DNA of 64,000 nt from Halorarius halobius (GCF_024298865.1 NZ_CP101161.1:3555227-3619226); one strand, 5' to 3'. Shown: positions 42,156 through 51,594, counted from the stretch's first letter. Notes: a model not told the origin generated them from the letters alone. Made by a program: numbers and translations.

Positions 42156-42515
42156 ATGGCGCTCGCCGACAACATCGTCGTCCTGCTCGTCAGCCTGTTC
42201 ATCGGTGGCATCGGCATCTACGTCGGGGCGGCACTGCTGGCTCAGTCGCGGAACTACGGCCACGCCGTCGTGACGGCCGGCATCGGCGCGGTCGTGTGGG
42301 CCGTGGTCGGTAGCCTGGTCGGCGGGGTGCCGCTTCTCGGCCCCCTCGTCACCTTCCTCGCGTACCTGCTCGTCATCAAGTGGCGCTACGGCACCGGCTG
42401 GCTCACCGCCGGCGGCATCGCCCTGGTGGCGTGGATAGCCGCGCTGGTCGTGCTCGCGTTGCTCGCAGACCTCGGCTACGCCGAGTTCTCGGCGGTCGGC
42501 ATCCCGAACGTCTGA
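42156..42515 (+). CDS. integral membrane protein
   Basis: 119 aa with about four hydrophobic segments (VVLLVSLFIGGIGIYVGAAL, AVVTAGIGAVVWAVVGSL, LLGPLVTFLAYLLVIKW, GGIALVAWIAALVVLALLA). No functional motif. A widespread type of haloarchaeal membrane protein. Its stop is next to the convergent dehydrogenase stop (42517). Confidence 0.7.
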   Translation: MALADNIVVLLVSLFIGGIGIYVGAALLAQSRNYGHAVVTAGIGAVVWAVVGSLVGGVPLLGPLVTFLAYLLVIKWRYGTGWLTAGGIALVAWIAALVVLALLADLGYAEFSAVGIPNV

Positions 42516-42516
42516 C

Positions 42517-43638
42517 TCACAACTCCTCGCGGACGAGCGCCGCCGCCTCACGGACCGCGCCCATCCCCCCGAGATACCCGGCACCTATCGTCGCTTTCGC
42601 GGCGCGGGCGGCCTGTCCCCGGAGCACGGTCGGGCCGACCTGAGCGACGGCACCGTCGCCGACCGAGACCACCCACCCCGGCGAATCGAACGTGTAGCGG
42701 TCGAGTCGCGGCGGGAACCCTTCGGGGTCGTCGAGGTCGTGAGCGACCAGCGCCGCCACGTTGTCGGCGGCGACCCGCGCCTCCCGGATGGCGGTCTGGG
42801 CGCTGGCGGGTACCGCCTCGCCGCCGGCGTCGACCACGCGGGCGGCGTCTCCCACGAGGAAGGTGCCGTTCTCGCCCCGGAGGTCCGAGCGCGTCTCCGG
42901 GCGCTGGCCGCCCATCGCCGGCGACCCCCGGATGCCACCGGTCCAGACGAACTGGTCGTACGCGAGCGCGTCGCCCGACGCCAGCGTGACGGCGTCGGCG
43001 TCGGCCCCGTCGACCGTCACGCCCGTCCGGATGGTCACGTCCCGGGCGTCGAGTGCCTCGCGGACGGCCGTGCTGAACGGCGCCGGAAAGCCGGGCGCGA
43101 CGCTGTCGAACTGCTCCAGAAGCACCACGTCGGCGTCGAACCCCTCCTCGTCGGCCGTCGCCGCCAGTTCGCCCGCCACCTGCACCCCCGAGAGCCCCGC
43201 GCCCCCGACGACGACGCGGCCCCCCTCGTCCGCGAAGAACTCGGCGCGGATGCGCTCGGCGTGTTCGAGCCGCTTCAGCGGCGTCGCGTGCGTCTCCACG
43301 TCAGCGAGGCCGTGGAAGTCGGTGACTGCGCCCAGCGCCACCACCCCGTAGTCGTAGTTCAGCGGCTCGCGACCGTCGAACGCGACGACGCCGTCGGCGG
43401 CGTCGACCGACTCGACCCGGGCGGTCACTATCTCGGCACGGTCCACCACCTCGTCGAGCGGTACCCGGATGACCTCGGCCAGTTCCGGCCGCCGAATCAC
43501 CCGGTGGAGTTCGTGCTGGACGAGATGGTAGTCCGTCTCGTCGACGAGGGTGATGTCGGCCCCGTCGGGGAGCGACCGCTCCAGTCGACGAGTCGCGGCG
43601 ACCCCCGCGTAGCCCGCACCGAGTACGGCGACGTGCAT
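42517..43638 (-). CDS. NDH-2-like FAD-dependent NADH dehydrogenase
   Basis: 373 aa. FAD-binding GAGYAGVAATRRLE at residues 7-20, then DYHLVQHELHRVIRRPE, NAD-binding VVVGGAGLSGVQVAGELA in the middle, and TFLVGDAARVVD (the second FAD-binding G-D motif). The architecture is the type II NADH:quinone oxidoreductase/sulfide:quinone reductase class. No paired redox Cys is seen, favouring NDH-2 over sulfide reductase. Probably peripheral on the membrane, passing electrons to menaquinone. Confidence 0.8.
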   Translation of the reverse strand: MHVAVLGAGYAGVAATRRLERSLPDGADITLVDETDYHLVQHELHRVIRRPELAEVIRVPLDEVVDRAEIVTARVESVDAADGVVAFDGREPLNYDYGVVALGAVTDFHGLADVETHATPLKRLEHAERIRAEFFADEGGRVVVGGAGLSGVQVAGELAATADEEGFDADVVLLEQFDSVAPGFPAPFSTAVREALDARDVTIRTGVTVDGADADAVTLASGDALAYDQFVWTGGIRGSPAMGGQRPETRSDLRGENGTFLVGDAARVVDAGGEAVPASAQTAIREARVAADNVAALVAHDLDDPEGFPPRLDRYTFDSPGWVVSVGDGAVAQVGPTVLRGQAARAAKATIGAGYLGGMGAVREAAALVREEL

Positions 43639-43695
43639 GGGCGAACTACGGCACGGCGTCGTTTCAGTCCTCGGGCGGCGGCCGGGGCCGCCGAT

Positions 43696-44667
43696 TCAGA
43701 ACAGCGCCTCGCTCTCCGGGAGCACCTGCGCGGGGCCCCCGACTTCCCACACGCGTGTCGGCACGAGTTCCGAGATGGCTTCCTCGACGCGGTCGACGTG
43801 TTCGGCGGTGGTGTTGACGTACACCGACGCGCCCGTGTCAGTCGAGAAGTAGACGGGGACGCCCTCCTCGTTTCGCAACTCCCGCACCCGCTCGAACACC
43901 TCCAGCGTCTCGGGTTGCCAGTACACCCACGCGGCGGGGCCGGTCATCGTCGTCGCCGCCAGCGACAGCGAGTCCTCCTCGGCGAGTTCGAAGGCGGCGT
44001 CGAAGTCGGCCGTCCGGAGCGCCTCACGCATGTCGGAAATCTGCTGGTGGATGTGCGCGAGCCGTGCCTCGAACATGTGGGAGGCCTCGGCCTCCTCGTG
44101 GGCCTGCTCGGTGTGTTTGAACGCGGGGACTTCGGCGGCGACGACGCGCAGGTCGTCCTCGAGGTCGGTCTCGATGCGGTGCGAGCGGCAGTCCTCGTCG
44201 TTCACGCCGGTCTCCAGGTGGGAGAACGCCCCCGTGACCGCCCGCGCCGCGGAGGCGGAGCCGCGCCGGGCGACCGTCGACATCTCGGGGTGCGAGAGGT
44301 CCAGCCCCGCCGCCTCGCAGAGCGCGACCGCCGCCGCCGCAAAGCCCGACGACGAGGAGCCGAAGCCGATGTTCGTCGGGAAGTCGTTCTCCGACTCGAA
44401 GCGGACGCGGTGGTCGATGCCGGCACGCTCGCGGACGTGGTCGACGACCGAGAGGACGCGCTCGCGGCCGCGACCCGTCACTTCGTCGCCATCGATGACG
44501 AGTCGGTCGTCGTCGAGCGCGGAGTCGAACGCGGCGGTCGTCTTCGAGCGTGCCGGCGCGGTGCTGACGCTGATGGAGTCGTGGTACGGGTAGCGGAGTT
44601 CGGAGTCCCGCATCCCGTGGTACTTCACGAGCCCCTGGATGGGGTGGGCTTTCGCGGTCGCCTTCAT
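43696..44667 (-). CDS. mvaD: phosphomevalonate decarboxylase (archaeal mevalonate pathway)
   Basis: 323 aa from ATG 44667 (MKATAKAHPIQGLVKYHGMR). GHMP-kinase fold with NIGFGSSSSGFAAAAVALCE (phosphate-binding loop), RRGSASAARAVTGAF and YFSTDTGASVYVNTT; these match the decarboxylase branch. Haloarchaea use phosphomevalonate decarboxylase to make isopentenyl phosphate for isoprenoid lipids. A TATA-like GGTTTATCGG lies 25-30 bp upstream of the chosen ATG, fitting a leaderless transcript and ruling out the longer frame start at 44712. Confidence 0.88.
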   Translation of the reverse strand: MKATAKAHPIQGLVKYHGMRDSELRYPYHDSISVSTAPARSKTTAAFDSALDDDRLVIDGDEVTGRGRERVLSVVDHVRERAGIDHRVRFESENDFPTNIGFGSSSSGFAAAAVALCEAAGLDLSHPEMSTVARRGSASAARAVTGAFSHLETGVNDEDCRSHRIETDLEDDLRVVAAEVPAFKHTEQAHEEAEASHMFEARLAHIHQQISDMREALRTADFDAAFELAEEDSLSLAATTMTGPAAWVYWQPETLEVFERVRELRNEEGVPVYFSTDTGASVYVNTTAEHVDRVEEAISELVPTRVWEVGGPAQVLPESEALF

Positions 44668-44755
44668 ACACGCCCGGGCGGCCGTCGGGCCGATAAACCT
44701 CCCGACCCGCACCGGGACCGACGGGTCTTTGGCCCGCCGGCCCTACGTTCCGGTG

Positions 44756-45169
44756 ATGACAGCAGACGCCGACGCTTCCGCGGTCAGCGACGCGCGGAAG
44801 GCCAGTCCGTGGCCGCTGTTCGTCGCGCTCGGCCTCGCGGTCGGCGAGGTGGGCGTGGTGATGGCGCTGTACCCGGTCGCCGTCGCGGGCCTGCTCCTGT
44901 TCGTCGGGAGCGTCGCCGGCATCGTCTCCGAGGCTGGGTACGCCGAACGGCCGTGGCGACTGCTCGCCGGGCTCGGGGCCGTGCTCGTCGTGTTCGGCCT
45001 GTGGGTCGTCTCGACGCAACTGTCGGCCGGCACCGCGTGGCTCGCCGCCGCCTCGACGGCCGACTCCATCGTCCTGCGCGGCTTCTCCATCGCCGCCGCG
45101 GGCGTCATCGCCGTCGCGGCGGGCGGTGCCGGCGGGGCCGTCGCCACGGACCCGGGGGCGAATCAATAG
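44756..45169 (+). CDS. membrane protein upstream of the cox genes
   Basis: 137 aa from ATG 44756 (MTADADASAVSDARKASPWP). Four hydrophobic segments (LFVALGLAVGEVGVVMALYP, VAGLLLFVGSVAGIVSEAG, LLAGLGAVLVVFGLWVVS, GFSIAAAGVIAVAAGGAGG). In haloarchaea, small membrane proteins of this kind accompany cytochrome oxidase genes, and it may be an assembly or accessory subunit. Divergent from mvaD. Confidence 0.7.
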   Translation: MTADADASAVSDARKASPWPLFVALGLAVGEVGVVMALYPVAVAGLLLFVGSVAGIVSEAGYAERPWRLLAGLGAVLVVFGLWVVSTQLSAGTAWLAAASTADSIVLRGFSIAAAGVIAVAAGGAGGAVATDPGANQ

Positions 45170-45200
45170 CCTCTTGGGGACCGTCTCCAAACGTCCCCCA

Positions 45201-45584
45201 ATGGCATCACGCACGTTCGACCGGGAAACGCTCCTGGACCTCACGGTGAACATGATTCCGCTCGGAATCATGCTGTTCTTCATCGGCGTGTTCGTCCTCT
45301 ACAACCCGTTCGGGACGGACCCGGTGGCGACGGCGCTACAGTTGACCATCGTCGGCGTCACGTTCCTCGCGCTTCTCGTGCTCACCTACTACTCCGGGAA
45401 GGCCATCTCCGAGGCCGAAGAGGAACTGGAGGCGGAGGCCGGCGAGCACGCCGAACCCGACATGGCCGACGAGGAGGTAGACGCCGACGTCGACGACGAG
45501 GGGTTCGACGAGGTCACGTCGGACGAACCCGCCGAAGGTGCCGCCGCGGTCGGCGTCGACGGCGAGCACGACGAGAACGCGTAA
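45201..45584 (+). CDS. small membrane protein of the cytochrome oxidase cluster
   Basis: 127 aa from ATG 45201 (MASRTFDRETLLDLTVNMIP). Two membrane segments (LGIMLFFIGVFVLYNPFG and LQLTIVGVTFLALLVLTYYSG) and a long, highly acidic cytoplasmic tail (about 50 residues, mostly Glu/Asp/Ala). Position directly before coxA suggests a haloarchaeal oxidase accessory subunit. Confidence 0.7.
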   Translation: MASRTFDRETLLDLTVNMIPLGIMLFFIGVFVLYNPFGTDPVATALQLTIVGVTFLALLVLTYYSGKAISEAEEELEAEAGEHAEPDMADEEVDADVDDEGFDEVTSDEPAEGAAAVGVDGEHDENA

Positions 45585-45722
45585 CCCGGCCGGATACCCC
45601 CGCAGTCGCGGCACACGCGACCGCCGAGCGCGAGCCACGGGTTTCCCCGAAGGCGGCAGGATTCGCCGCCGCGTCGGAGCGGGAACACAACCTTTCTAAC
45701 CCACCAGTCCTCAGGCCAAAGC

Positions 45723-47522
45723 ATGGCAGGAGAACAGCTTGCGCTAACCGTTCTCATGGGGGTCTTCCTCGTCGCCGTCGTCGCCCTCTTGGCCCGCATG
45801 GAGAACTGGCGTAGCTACACGCCGCTCGCCGGCGGTGGACTGGGCTACGGAGGCGAGACCGGACACTCCCACAAACCGTCCGGACTCACCCGCTGGCTCA
45901 CCACCGTCGACCACAAGGACATCGGAATCATGTACGGCCTGTACGCCACCATCGCGTTCGTGTGGGGCGGACTGGCCGTGATGCTCATGCGCGTCGAACT
46001 CGCCGCGCCCGGCACGGACGTCATGGCCCAGCCGTTCTACAACTCGCTTCTCACGAGTCACGGCATCACCATGCTGTTCCTGTTCGGGACGCCCATCATC
46101 GCCGCGTTCGCGAACTACTTCGTGCCGCTTCTCATCGGCGCGGACGACATGGCGTTCCCCCGCATCAACGCCATCGCGTTCTGGCTGCTGCCGCCGGGCG
46201 CGCTGCTCATCTGGGCCGGCTTCTTCACCGCCCCGCTGGGCATCGGCATCGACCCCGCACAGACGTCGTGGACGATGTACACGCCCCTCTCGGCGGAACA
46301 ACCGAACCCCGGAGTGGACCTGATGCTTCTGGGTCTCCACCTGACGGGCGTCTCCGCGACGATGGGGGCGATAAACTTCATCGTCACCATCTTCACCGAA
46401 CGTGGCGACGGGGTGAACTGGGCGAACCTCGACATCTTCTCGTGGACCATCCTCACCCAGTCGGCACTCATCCTGTTCGCGTTCCCGCTGCTCGGGAGCG
46501 CGCTCATCATGCTACTTTTGGACCGGAACTTCGCCACGACGTTCTTCACCGTCGAAGGCGGCTCCCCGATACTGTGGCAACATCTGTTCTGGTTCTTCGG
46601 CCACCCCGAGGTGTACATCCTCGTGCTCCCGCCGATGGGACTGGTCTCGTGGATACTACCGAAGTTCTCCGGCCGGAAACTGTTCGGCTACAAGTTCGTC
46701 ATCTACTCGACGCTGGCCATCGGCGTCCTCTCCTTCGGCGTCTGGGCCCACCACATGTTCTCGACGGGCATCGACCCCCGCGTCCGGGCGTCGTTCATGG
46801 CCGTCTCGCTCGCGATAGCGATACCATCCGCGGTGAAGACGTTCAACTGGATAACGACGATGTGGAACGGCCGCGTGCGGCTGACCGCACCGATGCTGTT
46901 CTCTATCGGCTTCGTCGCCAACTTCGTCATCGGGGGTATCACCGGCGTGTTCCTCGCCGCCATCCCCATCGACCTCGTGTTGCACGACACCTACTACGTC
47001 GTCGGCCACTTCCACTGGATAGTGATGGGAATGATAGCGTTCGCCGGCTTCGGAGCCATCTACTTCTGGTTCCCCATCGTCACGGGGAAGATGTACCAGC
47101 GCACGCTGGCGAAGTGGCACTTCTGGCTCTCGGAGATCGGCGTCGCAATCACGTTCTTCGCCATGCTCATCCTCGGCTACCTCGGCATGCCGCGCCGCTA
47201 CGCCACCTACGAGTTCGACGCCGCCATCGCGCCGCTGGCGCAGGTGACGACGCTCCACCAGATAGCGACGGTCGGCGCGTTCATCATCATGTTCGGGCAG
47301 ATGATCTGGGTCTGGAACATGGTCCAGTCGTACATCGAGGGGCCGACCGTCGAGGACGGCGACCCCTGGGACCTCAAGGAGACCGGCCAGCACTCCCGCG
47401 AGTTCGAGTGGTTCGAGGACCAGCTCCCGAGCGACATCGCGGTGACCGACGGCGGCGAGCAGGAGGACGTCGCCACCGACGGCGGCGTCGAGCCGGCCAT
47501 CCGCCGCGTCGACGACGAGTAA
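45723..47522 (+). CDS. coxA: haem-copper oxidase subunit I
   Basis: 599 aa, about 12 membrane spans. Haem and copper ligands: LTSHGITMLFLFG (His113), FFGHPEVYILVLPPMGLVSW (Cu-B His plus the Glu of the D-channel in G-H-P-E-V), WAHHMFSTG (two further Cu-B His), and HDTYYVVGHFHWIVM (haem a3 and a His). The HPEV glutamate places it with A-type oxidases. Reduces O2 to water and pumps protons. Subunit II is not adjacent; only small membrane genes flank it. The hydrophilic C-terminus is acidic, as in halophiles. Confidence 0.95.
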   Translation: MAGEQLALTVLMGVFLVAVVALLARMENWRSYTPLAGGGLGYGGETGHSHKPSGLTRWLTTVDHKDIGIMYGLYATIAFVWGGLAVMLMRVELAAPGTDVMAQPFYNSLLTSHGITMLFLFGTPIIAAFANYFVPLLIGADDMAFPRINAIAFWLLPPGALLIWAGFFTAPLGIGIDPAQTSWTMYTPLSAEQPNPGVDLMLLGLHLTGVSATMGAINFIVTIFTERGDGVNWANLDIFSWTILTQSALILFAFPLLGSALIMLLLDRNFATTFFTVEGGSPILWQHLFWFFGHPEVYILVLPPMGLVSWILPKFSGRKLFGYKFVIYSTLAIGVLSFGVWAHHMFSTGIDPRVRASFMAVSLAIAIPSAVKTFNWITTMWNGRVRLTAPMLFSIGFVANFVIGGITGVFLAAIPIDLVLHDTYYVVGHFHWIVMGMIAFAGFGAIYFWFPIVTGKMYQRTLAKWHFWLSEIGVAITFFAMLILGYLGMPRRYATYEFDAAIAPLAQVTTLHQIATVGAFIIMFGQMIWVWNMVQSYIEGPTVEDGDPWDLKETGQHSREFEWFEDQLPSDIAVTDGGEQEDVATDGGVEPAIRRVDDE

Positions 47523-47556
47523 CCGCTCGCTTTTCGTGTTTTCCGGCGCCGACCAG

Positions 47557-47652
47557 CTACGCGGGCGACGTGATGACGAGGACGATTCCCGTGATGAACA
47601 TCATCGCGGCGATGCCCGCGAGCACTCCAAGTAGCGCGTCCTTCTCGGTCAT
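47557..47652 (-). CDS. 31-aa single-span membrane protein next to coxA
   Basis: MTEKDALLGVLAGIAAMMFI then TGIVLVITSPA: one membrane helix with a charged start. Too short for standard gene callers, but composition and a clean start and stop in a gap between two cox-linked genes support it. It is antisense to the flanking genes and converges on coxA. Possibly a tiny oxidase subunit. Confidence 0.5.
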   Translation of the reverse strand: MTEKDALLGVLAGIAAMMFITGIVLVITSPA

Positions 47653-47712
47653 ACCCGGAGGTTGGGACCCCAGGTCAAAAGCCTCATCGTCCGCAGGCTC
47701 CGAGAAGGGAGC

Positions 47713-47976
47713 GTGAGCGATTCGGAGGTTACCCGGACCGGCGGCCCGCGTCTCGTGGTCGGACTGTACGTCGTCGTCGTCGCGCTGACCGCCGGACTGG
47801 GGTTCGTCCTCGGCGTCATCGCCCCACAGGGGCTCGACCCCGAGCTGTTCGGGGTCGTGCAGCTACCGCCCACGCCGCTCGGGATGGCGGTGTACGGCGC
47901 CGTGACCATCGGCACCCTGCTGGGTCTGCTTCTGGTTGCCGTCGTCTACGTCTCCGACCGGTACGCGGACGCGTAA
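47713..47976 (+). CDS. two-span membrane protein of the cox cluster
   Basis: 87 aa from GTG 47713 (MSDSEVTRTGGPRLVVGLYV). Two hydrophobic segments (LVVGLYVVVVALTAGLGFVL and GAVTIGTLLGLLLVAVVYV). GTG is preferred since the frame upstream overlaps the promoter of the 31-aa gene and is Arg-rich. An accessory membrane protein near coxA. Confidence 0.65.
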   Translation: MSDSEVTRTGGPRLVVGLYVVVVALTAGLGFVLGVIAPQGLDPELFGVVQLPPTPLGMAVYGAVTIGTLLGLLLVAVVYVSDRYADA

Positions 47977-48023
47977 CTGCGCGAAACGGAAGCTATTACC
48001 CGCTACCGGCCGACGTCGGTCCC

Positions 48024-48413
48024 ATGTACCACGTCGTGATGGGCATCGGCCCCGACGACGGGCAGGCGGGCGTGAAGGCGGATGCGGTCGTGGGCCTGCC
48101 GCGTGCCACCGACAGCGTCCGGGCGACCGTCGTCCACGCGAGCGACGACCCCGAACTCGACCCCCGCCGCGTCCCGTCGGTCGTGGTGGCACTCGACCAT
48201 CTCGAGGAGGCGGGCGTGGAGACGGAGACCCGCGTCGTCGACGGCGACCCCACCGACGCGGTCGTCGCGGCGGCCGAACGGCTCGAGGCCGACTGCATCT
48301 GCGTCGCCGGGCGCCGTCGCTCGCCGGCCGGCAAGATGCAGTTGAAGGGCGGCGCACAGCAGGTCATCCTCGGGACGGACCTGCCGGTGCTGGTGGCCGG
48401 ACGTGCCGACTAA
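48024..48413 (+). CDS. universal stress protein family
   Basis: 129 aa. MYHVVMGIGPDDGQAGVKAD then VRATVVHASDDPELDPRR, ADCICVAGRRRSPAGKMQLK and GGAQQVILGTDLPVLVAGRA show the UspA fold with the G-x-x-x-x-x-x-x-G-x-x-x-Q-x-V-I variant loop. Single-domain. Its last four bases overlap the convergent ligase gene. Confidence 0.8.
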   Translation: MYHVVMGIGPDDGQAGVKADAVVGLPRATDSVRATVVHASDDPELDPRRVPSVVVALDHLEEAGVETETRVVDGDPTDAVVAAAERLEADCICVAGRRRSPAGKMQLKGGAQQVILGTDLPVLVAGRAD

Positions 48414-50014
48414 CCCTGGCCGACCATCCGCTCCTCGTCGTCCCACTCGCGCTCGCGGAGTTCGTACTTCTGGACCTTCCCCGTCGCCGTGGTCGGTAGC
48501 TCCTCGACGAACTCAACGCGGCGCACCCGCTTGTAGGACGCGAGCTGGTCTTTGGTGAACGCCTTCAGTTCGTCGGCGGTGACGCCCGGCGCGTCGGTGT
48601 CGCCGTTGGCGGGCACGACGAACGCCTTCACCGTCTCGCCGTACTGGTCGGAGGGTGCCGGGATGACCGCCGCCGCGGCGACGGCGTCGTGGTCGTACAG
48701 CGCGTCCTCCACCTCGATGGAGGAGATGTTCTCCCCGCCCGAGATGATGATGTCCTTCTTCCGGTCCTGGATGGAGATCATCCCGTTGTCGTCCAGCGTC
48801 GCGAGGTCGCCGGTGTGGAACCAGCCTTCGAGGCGGGCGTTGAACGCCTCCTCGGTCGCCTCCGGCTTGTTCCAGTACTTCTCCATCACCTGATTGCCGC
48901 TGACGACCACCTCGCCGATGGTCTCGTCGTCGCGGGGCACCTCGGTGCCGTCCTCGTCGACGACGCGGACCTCGGTGCCGAGATACGACAGCCCCTGTCG
49001 CTTCTTGATCTCGAACCGGTTGTCGTCGCTCGTCAGCCGCGGCGTGTCGCTGGTGGTGACGAGCGGCCCCGTCTCCGTCAGCCCGTACACGTGCATCAGG
49101 TCCCAGCCGAAGTCCTCCTCGACGGTGCGGATGGTCGCCTCCGGCGGCGCCGACCCCGCGGTCGCACACCGGACGGGCGCGTCGCCAGTCGTCACCACCT
49201 CGTTGTCGGCGTAGTAGTCCAACAGCATGTTCAGCACCGTCGGCGCCGCACACATGTACGAGACGTCCTCCTCGCGAACCGCCTCGAAGATGTCGGCGGC
49301 GTCGACGCCCCGCGTACAGATGTGGCGCGCGCCGATGCCGGTGATGGCGAAGATGTGCCCCCAGCCGTTCGCGTGGAACATCGGGAGCGTCCACAGATAC
49401 GTGTCGTCGTCGGTGATGTGCTGGTGGCCGACCACCAGGTACGCGTGGAGCGTCTCCGTCCGGTGGGTCCGACAGACCCCCTTCGGGTCGCCCGTCGTCC
49501 CCGACGTGTAGTTGATGGTGATGATGTCGTCCTCCGACATCTCCGGGCGCTCGTACGCGCCGTCGTTGTCGACGGCCGCGTCGAACGACTCCCAGTCGCC
49601 CTCGACGGCGTCGGCGTCGTTCGTGATGAACGTCTCCGTCGGCACCTCGTCACGAATCGTTTCGATTTTCTCCGCATACTCGAAGTCGGCGTAGATGGCG
49701 TCGACGCCGGCGTCCGAGAGGATGTACGCGAAGTCGTCGGGCGTCAGCCGGTAGTTCAGCGGCGTGTGGACGCCGCCGACCTGCATGATTCCGTAGGCGG
49801 CCTCGAGGTGGTAGTGGGTGTTCGGGTCCAGCACCGCGACGCGGTCGCCCTTCTCGATGCCCCGCTCCTGGAGGGCGGCGGAGAACCCGTCGGCCCGCTC
49901 CCCCAGTTCGTCGTACGTGTAGCGGGTGCCGTCGGTGGCCAGCATCGCCTCCTGGTCGCCGTAGTGTCGCCGAGCCCTGTCGAGGAACTCGGTGACGAGT
50001 AGTGGTTTGCGCAT
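48410..50014 (-). CDS. AMP-forming acyl-CoA synthetase
   Basis: 534 aa. ANL-superfamily motifs: INYTSGTTGDPKGVCRTHR (P-loop-like A3), HVYGLTETGPLVTTS (A5), EGWFHTGDLATLDDNGMISI (A7), DRKKDIIISGGENISSIEVE (hinge, A8) and the catalytic Lys in TTATGKVQKYEL near the C-terminus. Activates a carboxylic acid, probably medium- or long-chain, to the acyl-CoA. Substrate not deducible. Distinct from the two acetate-type enzymes further right. Confidence 0.88.
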   Translation of the reverse strand: MRKPLLVTEFLDRARRHYGDQEAMLATDGTRYTYDELGERADGFSAALQERGIEKGDRVAVLDPNTHYHLEAAYGIMQVGGVHTPLNYRLTPDDFAYILSDAGVDAIYADFEYAEKIETIRDEVPTETFITNDADAVEGDWESFDAAVDNDGAYERPEMSEDDIITINYTSGTTGDPKGVCRTHRTETLHAYLVVGHQHITDDDTYLWTLPMFHANGWGHIFAITGIGARHICTRGVDAADIFEAVREEDVSYMCAAPTVLNMLLDYYADNEVVTTGDAPVRCATAGSAPPEATIRTVEEDFGWDLMHVYGLTETGPLVTTSDTPRLTSDDNRFEIKKRQGLSYLGTEVRVVDEDGTEVPRDDETIGEVVVSGNQVMEKYWNKPEATEEAFNARLEGWFHTGDLATLDDNGMISIQDRKKDIIISGGENISSIEVEDALYDHDAVAAAAVIPAPSDQYGETVKAFVVPANGDTDAPGVTADELKAFTKDQLASYKRVRRVEFVEELPTTATGKVQKYELREREWDDEERMVGQG

Positions 50015-50116
50015 ACGGGTACCGATTCGACTGGCCCCCTGTTAACCGTTCACCCTAGGGGTTTAGCGGCTCAACCCACGCGAGGGTTTAGGCGCCTCGC
50101 GCCCACAGGTGGTCGC

Positions 50117-50944
50117 ATGCGCGCCGGCGTGGCCGTCGTGGCGGTGCTCGCCCTCCTCGCGGGCTGTAGCGGAACCCCCGTCGGGGACGCGACCCCGACC
50201 CGGACGATAACGCCCGTCGAGGTGCCGGCGAGCGACCGCATCGCACCTGGCGTGACGGCCGACGGCGTCGTCGACCCGCAGGCGCTGGGGGCGGCCCACG
50301 CGGGCGCACTCGACGACCGGAGCTACACGCTGACCGCCAACCACAGCAGTACGTACGCCAACGGGAGCGTCCGGTCGGCCTACGACGTGCGGGTGTGGCT
50401 GAGCGCCGACCGCGACTACCGGGCAGTGAGTCGGACCGCGGGCCCCGAGGCGCCGGTGTTGCTCGGCGCGCCCCCCGCGAGCGGCGAGTTCTGGTCGAAC
50501 GGGACGACCTACGTGGCGGCGGTCAGTCACGCCAACGAGACCCGGTACAACCGGTTCCGGCCGCCGGACGGCTACGCCGGGACGTGGCGCTACTGGATCG
50601 AGGCGGTGGCGCTCGACGGCGACCCCGCGGCGGCCGTCGCTGGAGTCACGCGCGCGGCCGACCCCGAGCCGGTCGGCAAGCGCTCCGTCGGCGGGACCGT
50701 CGTCTACACGCTCGTCGGGGACTCGACCACGGCGCCGGCCGGGAGCGACGCGCTCGTCGACGCCCGTGACGCGGGGGTGACGGTGAACGTGACGGAGACG
50801 GGGCTGGTTCGCTCGTACACCCTACGGTACACCGCGACGACGGCGGCGGGTGCGACGGTCACCGTCGTCCGACGGGTGCGGTACGGGAACGTCGGGGCGA
50901 CGACGGTCGAACGCCCCGACTGGTTCGACCGGGCCGTTCAGTAA
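50117..50944 (+). CDS. secreted lipoprotein of unknown function
   Basis: 275 aa. The signal MRAGVAVVAVLALLAGCSGT has a lipobox (LLAGC) but no twin Arg, so Sec export is likely. The mature part is beta-rich with several N-x-S/T sites (NHSS, NGS, NGT, NET, NVT). Matches a class of haloarchaeal lipoproteins seen as hypotheticals. The end overlaps the thioredoxin-like gene by 7 bp on the opposite strand. Confidence 0.7.
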   Translation: MRAGVAVVAVLALLAGCSGTPVGDATPTRTITPVEVPASDRIAPGVTADGVVDPQALGAAHAGALDDRSYTLTANHSSTYANGSVRSAYDVRVWLSADRDYRAVSRTAGPEAPVLLGAPPASGEFWSNGTTYVAAVSHANETRYNRFRPPDGYAGTWRYWIEAVALDGDPAAAVAGVTRAADPEPVGKRSVGGTVVYTLVGDSTTAPAGSDALVDARDAGVTVNVTETGLVRSYTLRYTATTAAGATVTVVRRVRYGNVGATTVERPDWFDRAVQ

Positions 50945-51594
50945 TGGTCGGCGAACGCCTCGCGGAACCGGTCGGGGGACCCGTACCCCCTGAGCCGCGC
51001 GACCGGCTCGCCGTCGCGGAACAGGAGCGCAGTCGGTGCGGCCTCGACGTCGTACTCCCGGAGAAACGCCGGCGTTTCGGATGCATCGACGCCTGCGAAA
51101 TCCACGCGGTCGGGTGCGGCCGCGCGGATGGTCCCCAGGTCCCGCTTGAGCGCCTCGCAGGGGTCACAGCCGCGGTCGAACACGACCACGACGCGGTCCT
51201 CGCCGGCGAGATAGGTCGGAAAGTCGTCGTCCAGTTCCGGGATATCGTCGGGGACGGGCGAGTCGGGGGCGACCGCCTGAACCATCCCGACCATCGCCTG
51301 CAGTTGTTCGGGGTCGGCGCCGTCGACGTGCGACCGGAGCGACAGCAACACGCACAGCTGTTCGCGCGTGACGCCGAGGTCGGCCACCCGGTCGGCGGCC
51401 GTCGCCACGTCGAGGTCGAACAGCTCCGCGACGGTGGCGTGGAACTCTCCGTCGTCGGCGTCGCCGTACGTCGCCCGGTAGACATCGAGCGTCGACTCGA
51501 AGGCGTCGGTGCGGACGACGCCGTCCTCGCGTTCGGCGAGCACGTCCGCCTCGACGAGTCGGTCGAACAGTGCCTCGCGGTCGAGACCCGTCAT
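50938..51594 (-). CDS. thioredoxin-fold protein coupled to livF
   Basis: 218 aa from ATG 51594, whose start overlaps the livF stop (ATGA). The N-terminal 110 residues are helical, containing REALFDRLVEADVLAEREDG and VTREQLCVLLSLRSHVDGAD. The C-terminal thioredoxin domain has RVVVVFDRGCDPCEALKRDL (redox pair C-x2-C), DFAGVDASETPAF and EAAPTALLFRDGEPVARLRG (cis-Pro region). The role in the transporter operon is unclear; it may reduce a partner or regulate uptake. An unusual member of a liv-type operon. Confidence 0.75.
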   Translation of the reverse strand: MTGLDREALFDRLVEADVLAEREDGVVRTDAFESTLDVYRATYGDADDGEFHATVAELFDLDVATAADRVADLGVTREQLCVLLSLRSHVDGADPEQLQAMVGMVQAVAPDSPVPDDIPELDDDFPTYLAGEDRVVVVFDRGCDPCEALKRDLGTIRAAAPDRVDFAGVDASETPAFLREYDVEAAPTALLFRDGEPVARLRGYGSPDRFREAFADHY

